Positions 18,444 through 26,584 of a stretch of 64,000 nucleotides of DNA are shown in pieces. Within the stretch, counting starts at the first letter, position 1. Each line of letters begins with the position of its first letter. Origin of the DNA: Helicobacter pylori Shi112 (GTDB taxonomy: Bacteria; Campylobacterota; Campylobacteria; Campylobacterales; Helicobacteraceae); the NCBI RefSeq assembly GCF_000277405.1, contig NC_017741.1, forward strand, positions 310,001-374,000. The letters are read 5' to 3'. Under the pieces are notes generated by a model. That model worked only from the letters and a program-made list of their open reading frames with translations. It searched no databases and was not told where the DNA came from. Made by a program: the position numbers and the translations under genes.

Positions 18444-19416
18444 AGGGTTAAAAAAAGCGCTTAAAGAGAGGTTTTGCTCTCAAGTGTATATCTCTTTTAA
18501 TGTGGATCACAATCTTTTATCCGCTCAAATTTTAAGGGTTAAAAACCATCGCATTAAAGAGAAATTTTTTAAAACTTTTGAAACTAAAGTGGAGATTAAA
18601 AGCGGTGAAGTCCCCATTCAAGCCTTAAAAATCGCCAGAACTTATAGCCAAAAATACCCCTACACTTATTTTAGCGCGATGAGTAAAGCTAAAGAGGTTT
18701 TATGCGAAAAGCAGGCGTTTGAACAAATCAAACGAGAAAATCAAGATTATCAGGCTTGCGAAGTCAATCAAAAGTATTGCGTTTATGTGGAATCTAAGGA
18801 TTTTTTAAAGGATTTCAAGCGTTTTAAAATCCAGGATGTGGATTTTTTGTTTTCGCCTTTTAGCCTTATTTATGATTTTGTGCGCGATCATTTAGAAGAA
18901 AAGCCGTTGTTGTATTTGCTTTTGGAGCGTTCAAGATTTTATTTTTTGATTGCGGATAAAAAAGAGATTTTTTTAGCCAAATCCGTGTTTTTAGAAGAGC
19001 AACCTGAAGAGTTTATAGAGAGCAAGGAGGAGGATTCTATGGAGATGGATAATGAGGCTGTGAATTTGTTTTTGAGTGAAATCCAAGAAGATATTGACAG
19101 CCTTGAAGAAGCGATAGGTCTAGATAGCAGTAAGGATAATAGCGAAAAAAATGAGGACGCTTATAGTTTGATTGAAGGCATGACAAATATCCCTTTGATT
19201 GCAAACGCCTTGCAAGAGGGATTGCGCAGCGTCTATCATTCTAGGGATATAGACTTTGTAGAAAAAGTGGTTGTTTTAGACAGCTGTCAAATCCACCAAA
19301 AAGCGTTAATGCATTTGCAAGAAACTTTGATGATAGAAGTGGATAGGCTTGATTTTTCTTTAGTGGAGCGCTTGAATATTTTAGCGCGCATGGAGAATGA
19401 AAATTATGCGTTTTAG
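18436..19416 (+). CDS. PilM-like cytoplasmic protein of a PilMNO-like set
   Basis: This approximately 326-residue protein has no membrane segment. The N-terminal half contains strands such as QVYISFNVDHNLLSAQILRVK, reminiscent of the actin-like PilM/GspL cytoplasmic domain. The second half carries a strongly acidic linker (about 195-240). I do not see a clear ATP-binding signature. Assignment depends on the two following genes, which have PilN and PilO architecture, and on gene order. GTG at 18436 is favoured because AAGGGG lies five bases upstream; TTG codons at 18406 and 18412 lack such a site. I recall reports that H. pylori PilM/N/O homologues contribute to the flagellar motor cage. No pilus genes are nearby. 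Confidence 0.5.
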   Translation: MLKGLKKALKERFCSQVYISFNVDHNLLSAQILRVKNHRIKEKFFKTFETKVEIKSGEVPIQALKIARTYSQKYPYTYFSAMSKAKEVLCEKQAFEQIKRENQDYQACEVNQKYCVYVESKDFLKDFKRFKIQDVDFLFSPFSLIYDFVRDHLEEKPLLYLLLERSRFYFLIADKKEIFLAKSVFLEEQPEEFIESKEEDSMEMDNEAVNLFLSEIQEDIDSLEEAIGLDSSKDNSEKNEDAYSLIEGMTNIPLIANALQEGLRSVYHSRDIDFVEKVVVLDSCQIHQKALMHLQETLMIEVDRLDFSLVERLNILARMENENYAF

Positions 19417-19939
19417 CTACATCGAGCCAAGAGCGAAATACCTTATTAGCAAGCTTTCCAAAATTTGGGTTTTTTACATTTTTTTATCTTTTGTGGTAAT
19501 AGGGGGGTTAGTGTGGTTTATGCATAACGCCATTAAAAACACTCAAAACAATGCGTCTGATTTGACGATCCAAGAAAGGCTCTATCGCCATGAAATCAGC
19601 CGCTTGCAGGTTAAGACTGATGAAACCTTAAAACTCATTAAAGAAGCCAAAAAGCGTTTGAATTACAATGATGATATACGAGATGTTTTGCAAGGGCTTT
19701 TGAATATTGTGCCGGATCTCATTACCATTAATAGCATTGAAATAGACCAGCAAAGCGTGGTGGTTAGTGGTAAAACCCCTTCTAAAGAAGCCTTTTATTT
19801 TTTGTTTCAAAACAAACTAAACCCCATGTTTGATTATTCTAGGGCGGAATTTTTCCCCTTAAGCGACGGGTGGTTTAATTTTGTTTCCACCAACTTTTCT
19901 AATTCCTTACTGATAAAAAACCCGGAGTCTATTAAATGA
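19406..19939 (+). CDS. PilN-like inner membrane protein
   Basis: The 177-residue product has about 20 cytoplasmic residues, one membrane helix (IWVFYIFLSFVVIGGLVWFM), and a periplasmic coiled coil (about 45-90). A small alpha/beta domain follows, with INSIEIDQQSVVVSGKTPSKEAFYFLFQ, the fimbrial assembly (PilN/GspL periplasmic) pattern of ferredoxin-like repeats. ATG at 19406 is preferred to the one at 19397 because GGAG at 19392-19395 would be too close to the latter. It overlaps the PilM-like gene by 11 bases and the PilO-like gene by four. PilN normally binds PilM through its cytoplasmic tail, here MRFSYIEPRAKYLISK. Confidence 0.6.
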   Translation: MRFSYIEPRAKYLISKLSKIWVFYIFLSFVVIGGLVWFMHNAIKNTQNNASDLTIQERLYRHEISRLQVKTDETLKLIKEAKKRLNYNDDIRDVLQGLLNIVPDLITINSIEIDQQSVVVSGKTPSKEAFYFLFQNKLNPMFDYSRAEFFPLSDGWFNFVSTNFSNSLLIKNPESIK

Positions 19940-20475
19940 AGCCATTGCATTTTTCACACCTAGACAGAGAGCAATCAGGCGATGTGGGGTTTATCATTAA
20001 AAACCTCGTTTTTTTAGGGGTTTTTTCCTTATTTGGTTGGTTGAATACCGAGTATTTTCTATGGCCTAGCATGCTGGAATTGAAAAAAATCCTTTTAGAA
20101 GAAAATCGTAAAAAAAGCGTTTTAGAATACGCGCAAAGGCATTTTGAAACAGCTCTAACCAATTACCGCAATCAAAAAGAAACAGGCGAATCCTTATTAA
20201 AGATCTTTAACGATGAAGAGTCTAGGCGGATTTTAGAAAAGATTTTAAAAAAATGTTTTGATGCCTATAAAATCAAACCCTTGCTCTCTCAAAAACCCTT
20301 TCAAAAAACCCAATTTTTTATCATGGCCAGAGCGAGCGAATTAGAAAAGACCTACCTTTTTTTCACCTTAATCAACAAGTATTTACCGAGCGCTCAAAGC
20401 CAATTGCCCTTAAAAATCTCTAAAGATGATGAAGGGTTGTTGGTGCAATTTAGCGTGAGTATTGATCTCCAATAG
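19936..20475 (+). CDS. PilO-like inner membrane protein
   Basis: This 179-residue protein repeats the layout of its upstream neighbour: a short cytoplasmic tail, one membrane segment (about residues 20-42), a coiled coil (about 50-85) and a C-terminal ferredoxin-like domain ending LLVQFSVSIDLQ. In type IV pili, PilN and PilO form a periplasmic heterodimer with this arrangement. The ATGA overlap with the PilN-like gene implies coupled translation and equal production. Sequence conservation is low, and a different paired membrane complex is possible, but the three-gene pattern is hard to explain otherwise. Confidence 0.55.
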   Translation: MKPLHFSHLDREQSGDVGFIIKNLVFLGVFSLFGWLNTEYFLWPSMLELKKILLEENRKKSVLEYAQRHFETALTNYRNQKETGESLLKIFNDEESRRILEKILKKCFDAYKIKPLLSQKPFQKTQFFIMARASELEKTYLFFTLINKYLPSAQSQLPLKISKDDEGLLVQFSVSIDLQ

Positions 20476-20491
20476 GATTAGGGGTAGTTTA

Positions 20492-20890
20492 ATGCAAGAT
20501 TTTGATTTCAGTTTTAATCATAAGGCATGCGAGGGTTGTGGGGCAAAGTGTTGCGTGGGGGAAAGCGGGTATATTTTTTTAAATATCCAAGAAATGCAAA
20601 AAATTAGCGCTTTTTTAAAATTAGAATTAGAAGAATTCAGTCAAAAATATGTTAAAAAGGTAGGGTATAAGTTCTCTTTATTAGAAAAAGACGCTAAAGA
20701 GTTGGGTTTGGCGTGCGTGTTTTTGGATTTAGAAACCAAAAAATGCCAGATTTATAGCATGCGCCCTAAACAATGCCAAACTTTTCCTTTTTGGGAGAGC
20801 GTGAAAACTTTCTCTAAAGAGCAAAAAGAAGCTTTTTGTCAAAGCTGTCCGGGCATTACACAAAAAACCAAAGAAACTAAAGTGCGCTAA
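20492..20890 (+). CDS. YkgJ-family cysteine cluster protein
   Basis: The roughly 132-residue protein belongs to the YkgJ/UPF0153 group of putative zinc- or iron-chelating proteins. It contains CEGCGAKCCVGESGY near the N-terminus, a central CVFLDLETKKCQIY, then RPKQCQTFPFW and a late CQSC. The eight Cys residues suggest a bound metal or iron-sulfur cluster. A longer frame begins at TTG 20462 inside the PilO-like gene, but ATG 20492 has GGGG upstream at a usable distance and starts just before the conserved block. The biochemical role of the family is not established. It may be co-transcribed with the PilMNO-like genes. Confidence 0.75.
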   Translation: MQDFDFSFNHKACEGCGAKCCVGESGYIFLNIQEMQKISAFLKLELEEFSQKYVKKVGYKFSLLEKDAKELGLACVFLDLETKKCQIYSMRPKQCQTFPFWESVKTFSKEQKEAFCQSCPGITQKTKETKVR

Positions 20891-20893
20891 AAT
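20888..20893 (+). promoter_or_regulatory. Putative -10 box (TAAAAT) for the TPR protein gene
   Basis: TAAAAT begins at the stop codon of the YkgJ-type gene and lies 35 bases upstream of the ATG at 20928. This suggests the TPR gene can be transcribed separately. Confidence 0.4.
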
Positions 20894-20927
20894 TCACTTC
20901 AGTGATACAAAAAAAGGAAATAAAATA

Positions 20928-22220
20928 ATGGGTATTCAAATAAAGAAAAGATTTTTAGCAAGTTTATTGCTTTTTAGCCTGTTTTGCCTTAAGGCTGAAA
21001 CCCTTTCAGAAGATCATCAAATCCTATTGAGCTCAGACGCTTTCCACAGAGGGGATTTTGCTAGCGCTCAAAAAGGCTATATGAATCTCTATAAGCAAAC
21101 CAATAAGGTGGTGTATGCTAAAGAAGCGGCCATTTCAGCGGCGAGTTTAGGGGATATTAAAACCGCTATGCATTTAGCCATGCTCTATCAAAAAATCACC
21201 AATAATCGTAATGATGTTTCTATCAATAAGATTTTAGTGGATGGCTATGTGCAAATGGGACAGATTGATAAGGCGATTGAATTGTTGCACAAAATCCGTA
21301 AAGAAGAAAAGACCATAGCCACAGACAATGTGTTAGGGACTTTGTATTTGACTCAAAAGCGTTTGGATAAGGCTTTCCCGCTGTTGAGTAAGTTTTATAA
21401 TGCAGTGCATGATGAAGACAGCCTAGAAAAACTCATTACGATCTATTTTTTGCAAAATCGTAAAAAAGAGGGCTTGGATTTGTTGCAATCTCATATAGAC
21501 AGGTATGGTTGCTCAGAGCAATTGTGCCAAAAAGCGCTCAACACTTTCACGCAATTTAACGAGCTTGATTTGGCTAAAACGACTTTTGCTCGTTTGTATG
21601 AAAAAAACCCTATTGTTCAAAACGCCCAATTTTACATAGGGGTATTAATCTTGTTAAAAGAGTTTGATAAGGCCCAGCAAATCGCAGAATTATTCCCTTT
21701 TGACAGGCGTTTGTTGTTAGACTTATACACCGCACAAAAAAAATTCGCTCAAGCTTCCAAACAGGCTTCTTTGATCTATCAAGAAAAAAAAGACCCTAAA
21801 TTCTTAGGATTAGAGGCTATTTATCATTATGAGAGCTTGAGCACAAAAAATAAAAAACTCACCAAACAAGAGATGCTGCCTATCATTCAAAAATTAGAAA
21901 AAGCCACCAAAGAGCGCCAGCAAATCCTCGCTAAAACTAAAGACAAAGAAGACGCGCAAGACGCTTTCTTTTATAATTTCTTAGGGTATTCCTTAATAGA
22001 CTATGACTTAGATATTAAAAGGGGCATGGATTTTGTGAGGAAAGCCTTAGCGTTGGATTCTGGCTCAGTGCTTTATTTGGATTCTTTAGCATGGGGTTAT
22101 TACAAATTAGGGAATTGTTTGGAGGCTAAAAAAATCTTTTCTAGCATCGCTAAAGAGTTTATTCAAGCCGAACCCGAACTAAAAGAGCACAATAAAATCA
22201 TTCAAGAATGCAAGAAATAG
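20928..22220 (+). CDS. Secreted tetratricopeptide-repeat protein
   Basis: This 430-residue protein has a signal peptide (KKRFLASLLLFSLFCLKA, cleavage before ETLSED); the Cys in it does not sit in a good lipobox, so it is more likely periplasmic than a lipoprotein. The rest is TPR or Sel1-like helical hairpins. Examples are AFHRGDFASAQKGYMNLY, GYVQMGQIDKAIELLHKI and a typical C-terminal pair ending DSLAWGYYKLGNCLEAKKIF. Two internal Cys (YGCSEQLCQ) may form a disulfide. TPR proteins scaffold other proteins; no partner can be named. Its end overlaps the next gene by 13 bases. Confidence 0.75.
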   Translation: MGIQIKKRFLASLLLFSLFCLKAETLSEDHQILLSSDAFHRGDFASAQKGYMNLYKQTNKVVYAKEAAISAASLGDIKTAMHLAMLYQKITNNRNDVSINKILVDGYVQMGQIDKAIELLHKIRKEEKTIATDNVLGTLYLTQKRLDKAFPLLSKFYNAVHDEDSLEKLITIYFLQNRKKEGLDLLQSHIDRYGCSEQLCQKALNTFTQFNELDLAKTTFARLYEKNPIVQNAQFYIGVLILLKEFDKAQQIAELFPFDRRLLLDLYTAQKKFAQASKQASLIYQEKKDPKFLGLEAIYHYESLSTKNKKLTKQEMLPIIQKLEKATKERQQILAKTKDKEDAQDAFFYNFLGYSLIDYDLDIKRGMDFVRKALALDSGSVLYLDSLAWGYYKLGNCLEAKKIFSSIAKEFIQAEPELKEHNKIIQECKK

Positions 22221-22765
22221 GGATTTTAGAAAATTTACAAAAAAGCTTAGCCTTAAAAGAGGGCATGCTTTCTTATGAAATGCTGGGTAAAAGCCTGTCG
22301 TATAACCCTTACTTGCCTAGAATTATTTCTAAAACCAAAGATTGTGTTTTTGTAACCCCTGATGAGGTTTTAGGAAAGCTTTTGGAAGAAAACACCCGCA
22401 CCGATTGCGTCATTGTCAATTTCAAAGGATTATACGAAATAGGCGCGCCAAGCGTGTTTGATTTAGAAGTTTTAGGGTTATTGCGCCGCCATGCGAGCTC
22501 TTTGATTGTCCATCAGGATCTTTTCATCAGCCATTACCAGCTTTTAGAATCGCTTGTTCAAGGCTCTGATGGGGTCATTTTAGACGAAGAGCTTTTGAAA
22601 GAAGATTTAAAGGGCATGGCAGAATTTGCTTGGCGTTTGGGCTTAAGCGTGTTTGTAGAAACCCACAAGCCAGACTATACCCATTTAAAAGATTTAGGGG
22701 TTTTAGGCGTGCTAGAAAAAGTCCCCCATTCTCAAAATCAAAAAAAAATAGTTTTTTTAGATTGA
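22208..22765 (+). CDS. Degenerate indole-3-glycerol-phosphate-synthase-like protein
   Basis: The 185-residue product resembles the central and C-terminal part of TrpC, a TIM-barrel enzyme of tryptophan synthesis. The run APSVFDLEVLGLLRRHASSLIVHQDLFISHYQLLESLVQGSDGVILDEELL lines up in order with the TrpC strands that normally read KDFIID-YQV-EAR-GADAVLLI, and LGLSVFVETHKPDY matches LGLxxLVEVH. The catalytic Lys of the KDF segment is replaced (VHQDLF), and the protein is about 70 residues shorter than TrpC. It is probably not a synthase. It overlaps the TPR gene. Similarity is judged by eye and the true role is unknown. Confidence 0.5.
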   Translation: MQEIGILENLQKSLALKEGMLSYEMLGKSLSYNPYLPRIISKTKDCVFVTPDEVLGKLLEENTRTDCVIVNFKGLYEIGAPSVFDLEVLGLLRRHASSLIVHQDLFISHYQLLESLVQGSDGVILDEELLKEDLKGMAEFAWRLGLSVFVETHKPDYTHLKDLGVLGVLEKVPHSQNQKKIVFLD

Positions 22766-22821
22766 ATTTTAAGCTAATTTAGAGTAAAAATCGTATTCAA
22801 ACTTTTTAAAAGGAGTTAGTC

Positions 22822-23076
22822 ATGTCATTATTGGTGAATGATGAATGCATTGCGTGCGATGCTTGCAGAGAAGAATGCCCTAGTGAGGCGATTGAAGAGG
22901 GCGATCCCATTTATAATATTGATCCAGACAGATGCACAGAGTGTTATGGGTATGATGATGATGAACCTCGTTGCGTGAGCGTATGCCCTGTAGATGCGAT
23001 TTTACCGGATCCTAACAATGCAGAGAGCAAAGAGGAATTGAAATACAAATACGAAAGCTTAAAAGAGCAAGATTAA
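22822..23076 (+). CDS. fdxA: 2[4Fe-4S] ferredoxin FdxA
   Basis: This 84-residue acidic ferredoxin has two 4Fe-4S cysteine sets. The first is CIACDACREECP, and the second is CTECYGYDDDEPRCVSVCP with the eight-residue insertion typical of the Allochromatium vinosum type. A C-terminal charged helix follows. It carries low-potential electrons in the cytoplasm. In H. pylori fdxA (HP0277) has been linked to metronidazole susceptibility, which I recall from the literature. AAAAGGAG precedes the ATG. It stands between the IGPS-like gene and the phosphatase gene, nine bases from the latter. Confidence 0.93.
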   Translation: MSLLVNDECIACDACREECPSEAIEEGDPIYNIDPDRCTECYGYDDDEPRCVSVCPVDAILPDPNNAESKEELKYKYESLKEQD

Positions 23077-23085
23077 AGGCTAGCA

Positions 23086-24540
23086 ATGGCTAAAATCACA
23101 ACCGTGATTGATATAGGATCTAATTCGGTGCGTTTGGCTATCTTTAAAAAGACGAGCCAGTTTGGGTTTTACTTGCTTTTTGAAACCAAATCTAGGGTTA
23201 GGATTTCAGAGGGTTGCTATGCGTTTGATGGGGTTTTGCAAGAAATCCCCATGCAAAGAGCCATTAAAGCCTTGAGCGAATTTAAAGAAATCGCCCTTAA
23301 ATACAAAAGCAAAAAAATCTTATGCGTGGCGACCTCAGCGGTGCGCGATGCCCCTAATCGGCTGGAGTTTGTAGCGAGGGTGAAAAAGGCTTGCGGTTTG
23401 CAAATCAAAATCATTGACGGGCAAAAAGAAGCGCTCTATGGCGGGATCGCGTGCGCGAATTTGTTGCATAAAAATTCAGGGATCACGATAGATATTGGAG
23501 GGGGTAGCACGGAGTGCGCGTTGATTGAAAAAGGCAAGATTAAGGATCTCATCTCGCTTGATGTTGGCACGATTCGCATTAAAGAAATGTTTTTAGACAA
23601 AGATTTAGATGTCAAAACCGCTAAAGCCTTTATCCAAAAAGAGGTTTCTAAACTGCCCTTTAAGCATAAAAACGCCTTTGGGGTGGGGGGGACGATTAGG
23701 GCGTTGAGTAAGGTATTGATGAAACGCTTTGATTACCCTATTGATTCTTTGCATGGTTATGAAATAGATGCACATAAAAATTTAGCGTTCATTGAAAAGA
23801 TTGTTACGCTCAAAGAAGATCAATTACGGCTTTTAGGGGTGAATGAAGAGCGTTTGGATAGTATCAGGAGCGGGGCGTTGATTTTATTAGTCGTTTTGGA
23901 GCATTTAAAAACTTCTTTGATGATCACCAGCGGCGTAGGGGTGAGAGAAGGCGTGTTTTTAAGCGATTTATTGCGCCACCACTACCACAAATTCCCCCCC
24001 AATATCAACCCCTCTCTGATCTCTTTAAAAGATCGCTTTTTACCCCATGAAAAGCACAGCCAAAAGGTCAAAAAAGAATGCGTGAAATTGTTTGAAGCCT
24101 TATCGCCTTTGCATAAAATAGATGAAAAATACCTTTTCCATTTAAAGATTGCGGGGGAATTAGCGAGCATGGGTAAGATTTTGAGCGTCTATTTAGCCCA
24201 CAAGCACAGCGCGTATTTTATTTTAAACGCTTTGAGTTATGGCTTTAGCCACCAAGATAGAGCGATCATTTGCTTATTGGCGCAATTCAGCCATAAAAAA
24301 ATCCCTAAAGACAACGCTATCGCTCACATGAGCGCGATGATGCCAAGCCTTTTAACCTTACAATGGCTGAGTTTTATCCTTTCTTTAGCCGAAAATCTGT
24401 GCCTGACAGACAGCCATCATCTAAAATACACGCTAGAAAAAAACAAGCTTGTGATCCATTCTAATGATGCGCTTTACTTGGCTAAAGAGATGCTCCCTAA
24501 ACTCGTTAAGCCCATTGCTTTGATGATAGAGTTTGCTTGA
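23086..24540 (+). CDS. ppx: Exopolyphosphatase / guanosine pentaphosphate phosphohydrolase
   Basis: The 484-residue protein belongs to the Ppx/GppA branch of the actin-like ATPase fold. N-terminal phosphate motifs are VIDIGSNSVRLAIF and, near residue 130, ITIDIGGGSTECALI; DVGTIRIKEMF follows. The C-terminal third is a helical HD-like region (about 310-484). The family hydrolyses polyphosphate and/or converts pppGpp to ppGpp; sequence alone does not decide which. Start ATG is at 23086 within GCAATGGCT. The stop overlaps the TTG start of waaC by four bases. Confidence 0.88.
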   Translation: MAKITTVIDIGSNSVRLAIFKKTSQFGFYLLFETKSRVRISEGCYAFDGVLQEIPMQRAIKALSEFKEIALKYKSKKILCVATSAVRDAPNRLEFVARVKKACGLQIKIIDGQKEALYGGIACANLLHKNSGITIDIGGGSTECALIEKGKIKDLISLDVGTIRIKEMFLDKDLDVKTAKAFIQKEVSKLPFKHKNAFGVGGTIRALSKVLMKRFDYPIDSLHGYEIDAHKNLAFIEKIVTLKEDQLRLLGVNEERLDSIRSGALILLVVLEHLKTSLMITSGVGVREGVFLSDLLRHHYHKFPPNINPSLISLKDRFLPHEKHSQKVKKECVKLFEALSPLHKIDEKYLFHLKIAGELASMGKILSVYLAHKHSAYFILNALSYGFSHQDRAIICLLAQFSHKKIPKDNAIAHMSAMMPSLLTLQWLSFILSLAENLCLTDSHHLKYTLEKNKLVIHSNDALYLAKEMLPKLVKPIALMIEFA

Positions 24541-25547
24541 AGATAGCGATTGTCAGGCTTTCAGCGCTTGGGGATATTATCGTGAGCGCGGTGTTTTTAG
24601 CGCTGATTAAAGAGTGTTTTACTAACGCTCAAATAGAATGGTTCGTGGATGAGAGATTTGGCGCGATTTTAGAGCATTCCCCTTATATTGATAAATTACA
24701 CCCCATCGCTTTAAAAAGTGCGCTCACAACCTTTAACCCTTTGAAGATTTTCAAACTTTTTAAATCTTTAAGGGCTTATGAATACGATATAGTCATTGAC
24801 ATGCAAGGTTTGATCAAATCCGCTCTTATCACTCAAATGTTAAAAGCCCCTAAAAAAGTCGGCTTTGATTGCGCTTCGGCTAGGGAGGGTTTGAGCGCGT
24901 TTTTTTACTCGCAAAAAGTTTCTATCGCTTATAATGAGCCTGTTTTAAAGCGCAATTTCACGCTCCTTTCTCATGCCCTAAACTTGCCTAAAAAAGAAAT
25001 TTCAGAGGGCTTAAGCTCTCGATCTAAAGTGTTTTCTTACCAAGATTCTCCAAAAATTGATGCGTTAAATTTGAATAAAAACAAGCTAAAAATCCTTTTT
25101 GTTTTAGAAACTTCTAAACTCAATAAAACCTACCCCATAGAGCGTTTTAAAGAGCTGGCGTTAGCGTTAGAAAATTTTCAAATTTGCTTGTTATGGCATG
25201 CTAGTGAAGATAAGGCTAATGCGCTTTATGGCGCTTTAAAAAACCAGCGCGATGTGTTATTGCTCCCTAAACTCACTTTAAACGAAGTTAAGGCGTTGCT
25301 CTTTAAAATGGATTTGATCATTGGGGGCGATACGGGTATTACGCATTTAGCATGGGCGTTGCAAAAGCCCAGCATCACCCTTTATGGCAACACGCCCATG
25401 GAGCGTTTTAAATTAGAAAGCCCGATCAATGTTTCGCTCACCGGTAATTCAAACGCCAACTACCATAAAAAGGATTTTTCTATCCAAAACATAGAGCCTA
25501 AAAAAATTAAAGAATGCGTTTTAAACCTTTTAAAGGAAAAAGAATGA
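24537..25547 (+). CDS. waaC: LPS heptosyltransferase I
   Basis: WaaC adds the first heptose to Kdo of the LPS inner core at the cytoplasmic face. The N-terminus KIAIVRLSALGDIIVSAVFLALI is the GT9 acceptor loop. The C-terminal half contains the ADP-heptose site, including LIIGGDTGITHLAWALQKPSITLYGNT, a hallmark of the family. Length of 336 residues is normal. The start is TTG at 24537, overlapping ppx, and the stop overlaps lpxL by four bases. The waaC-lpxL pairing places core and lipid A assembly in one operon. Confidence 0.93.
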   Translation: MKIAIVRLSALGDIIVSAVFLALIKECFTNAQIEWFVDERFGAILEHSPYIDKLHPIALKSALTTFNPLKIFKLFKSLRAYEYDIVIDMQGLIKSALITQMLKAPKKVGFDCASAREGLSAFFYSQKVSIAYNEPVLKRNFTLLSHALNLPKKEISEGLSSRSKVFSYQDSPKIDALNLNKNKLKILFVLETSKLNKTYPIERFKELALALENFQICLLWHASEDKANALYGALKNQRDVLLLPKLTLNEVKALLFKMDLIIGGDTGITHLAWALQKPSITLYGNTPMERFKLESPINVSLTGNSNANYHKKDFSIQNIEPKKIKECVLNLLKEKE

Positions 25548-26530
25548 CTTATAAAGAACGACTCATACACGAAAAAATATTAAACCAAGGCGACAAGGGT
25601 TTTAGAACAGAACTGCGCATTTTGAGTATTTTTATCGTGGAATCTTTAGTGAATATTTTGGGGTTTATTTTAGCTAAAATGCCTCATTTATGGTTTTTAA
25701 GGTGCATCAAAGCTGTGGCGTGGCTCATGAAAACTTTTGATAAGCGCCGTTATTTTGACGCTAAAGCCAATTTGGATTTTGTGTTTGGGGATTCTAAAAG
25801 CGAAGAAGAGAAAAAAAAGATTATTAAAAAGGGTTATGAAAATTTTGCTTTCATTCTTTTAGAAACCATTAGAGTGATCTTTATCCCTAAAGATGAATAC
25901 GACGCTCGTTTCACGCTCATCAATGAAGAAAATGTGTGGAAGTCTTTAAACAAGGAAGGCCAAGCGATCACTTTATGCATGCATTTTGGCTATTGGGAAG
26001 CGGTAGGCACGACTTTAGCGCAATACTATAAGGACTATGGTAGGGGGTGTTTGGGGCGTTTGACTAAATTCGCCCCCATCAATCACATGATCATGAGCAG
26101 GCGAGAGGCGTTTGGGGTGCGTTTTGTCAATAAAATGGGAGCGATGAAAGAACTCATTAAAATGTATAATCAAGGCAATGGCCTTGTGGGGATTTTAGTG
26201 GATCAAAATGTTGCGCCTAAAGATGGGGTGGTGGTGAAATTCTTCAATAAAGACGCTACGCACACCACGATCGCTTCTGTTTTATCGCGCCGTTACAATA
26301 TAGACATTCAGCCGGTATTTATTGATTTTAATGACGATTATTCGCATTACACAGCGACTTATTACCCGAGTATGCGCTCTAAAATCACCGATAACGCTGA
26401 GAACGATATTTTAGAATGCACGCAAGCCCAAGCGAGTTTGTGCGAAGAAGTGATTAGAAAGCATCCGGAAAGTTATTTTTGGTTCCACAGGCGTTTTAAA
26501 AGCACCCACCCTGAGATTTATCAAAGATAG
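25544..26530 (+). CDS. lpxL: Lipid A late acyltransferase (LpxL/HtrB family)
   Basis: This approximately 328-residue membrane-associated protein adds a secondary acyl chain to lipid A. One hydrophobic segment near the N-terminus (LSIFIVESLVNILGFILA) anchors it. The active-site motif HxxxxE appears as HFGYWEAVG (catalytic His and Glu), and GILVDQNVAP and DATHTTIASVLSRR match other conserved blocks. ATG at 25544 is chosen because AAAGGA precedes it; a longer frame from 25514 runs inside waaC. I recall jhp0265/HP0280 as the H. pylori LpxL homologue. Confidence 0.92.
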   Translation: MTYKERLIHEKILNQGDKGFRTELRILSIFIVESLVNILGFILAKMPHLWFLRCIKAVAWLMKTFDKRRYFDAKANLDFVFGDSKSEEEKKKIIKKGYENFAFILLETIRVIFIPKDEYDARFTLINEENVWKSLNKEGQAITLCMHFGYWEAVGTTLAQYYKDYGRGCLGRLTKFAPINHMIMSRREAFGVRFVNKMGAMKELIKMYNQGNGLVGILVDQNVAPKDGVVVKFFNKDATHTTIASVLSRRYNIDIQPVFIDFNDDYSHYTATYYPSMRSKITDNAENDILECTQAQASLCEEVIRKHPESYFWFHRRFKSTHPEIYQR

Positions 26531-26536
26531 GGTTTT

Positions 26537-26558
26537 GTTTTAATTAAAAATTAAAAAC
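26537..26558. terminator. AT-rich inverted repeat between convergent lpxL and tgt
   Basis: GTTTTAATT (26537-26545) pairs with AATTAAAAAC (26549-26558), leaving one bulge and a three-base loop. It lies in the 54-base gap between converging genes and could act on both strands. The stem has almost no GC, so support is modest. Confidence 0.35.
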
Positions 26559-26584
26559 TAAAGTCTTATTTGAGAAAAACTCAT

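Noticed and set aside
20891..22820. Possible missing addB
   Set aside because: I recall strain 26695 numbering an addB gene near here (HP0275), but the window shows a TPR protein and a TrpC-like protein with no helicase or nuclease motifs. My memory of the order may be wrong, so I do not claim a deletion.
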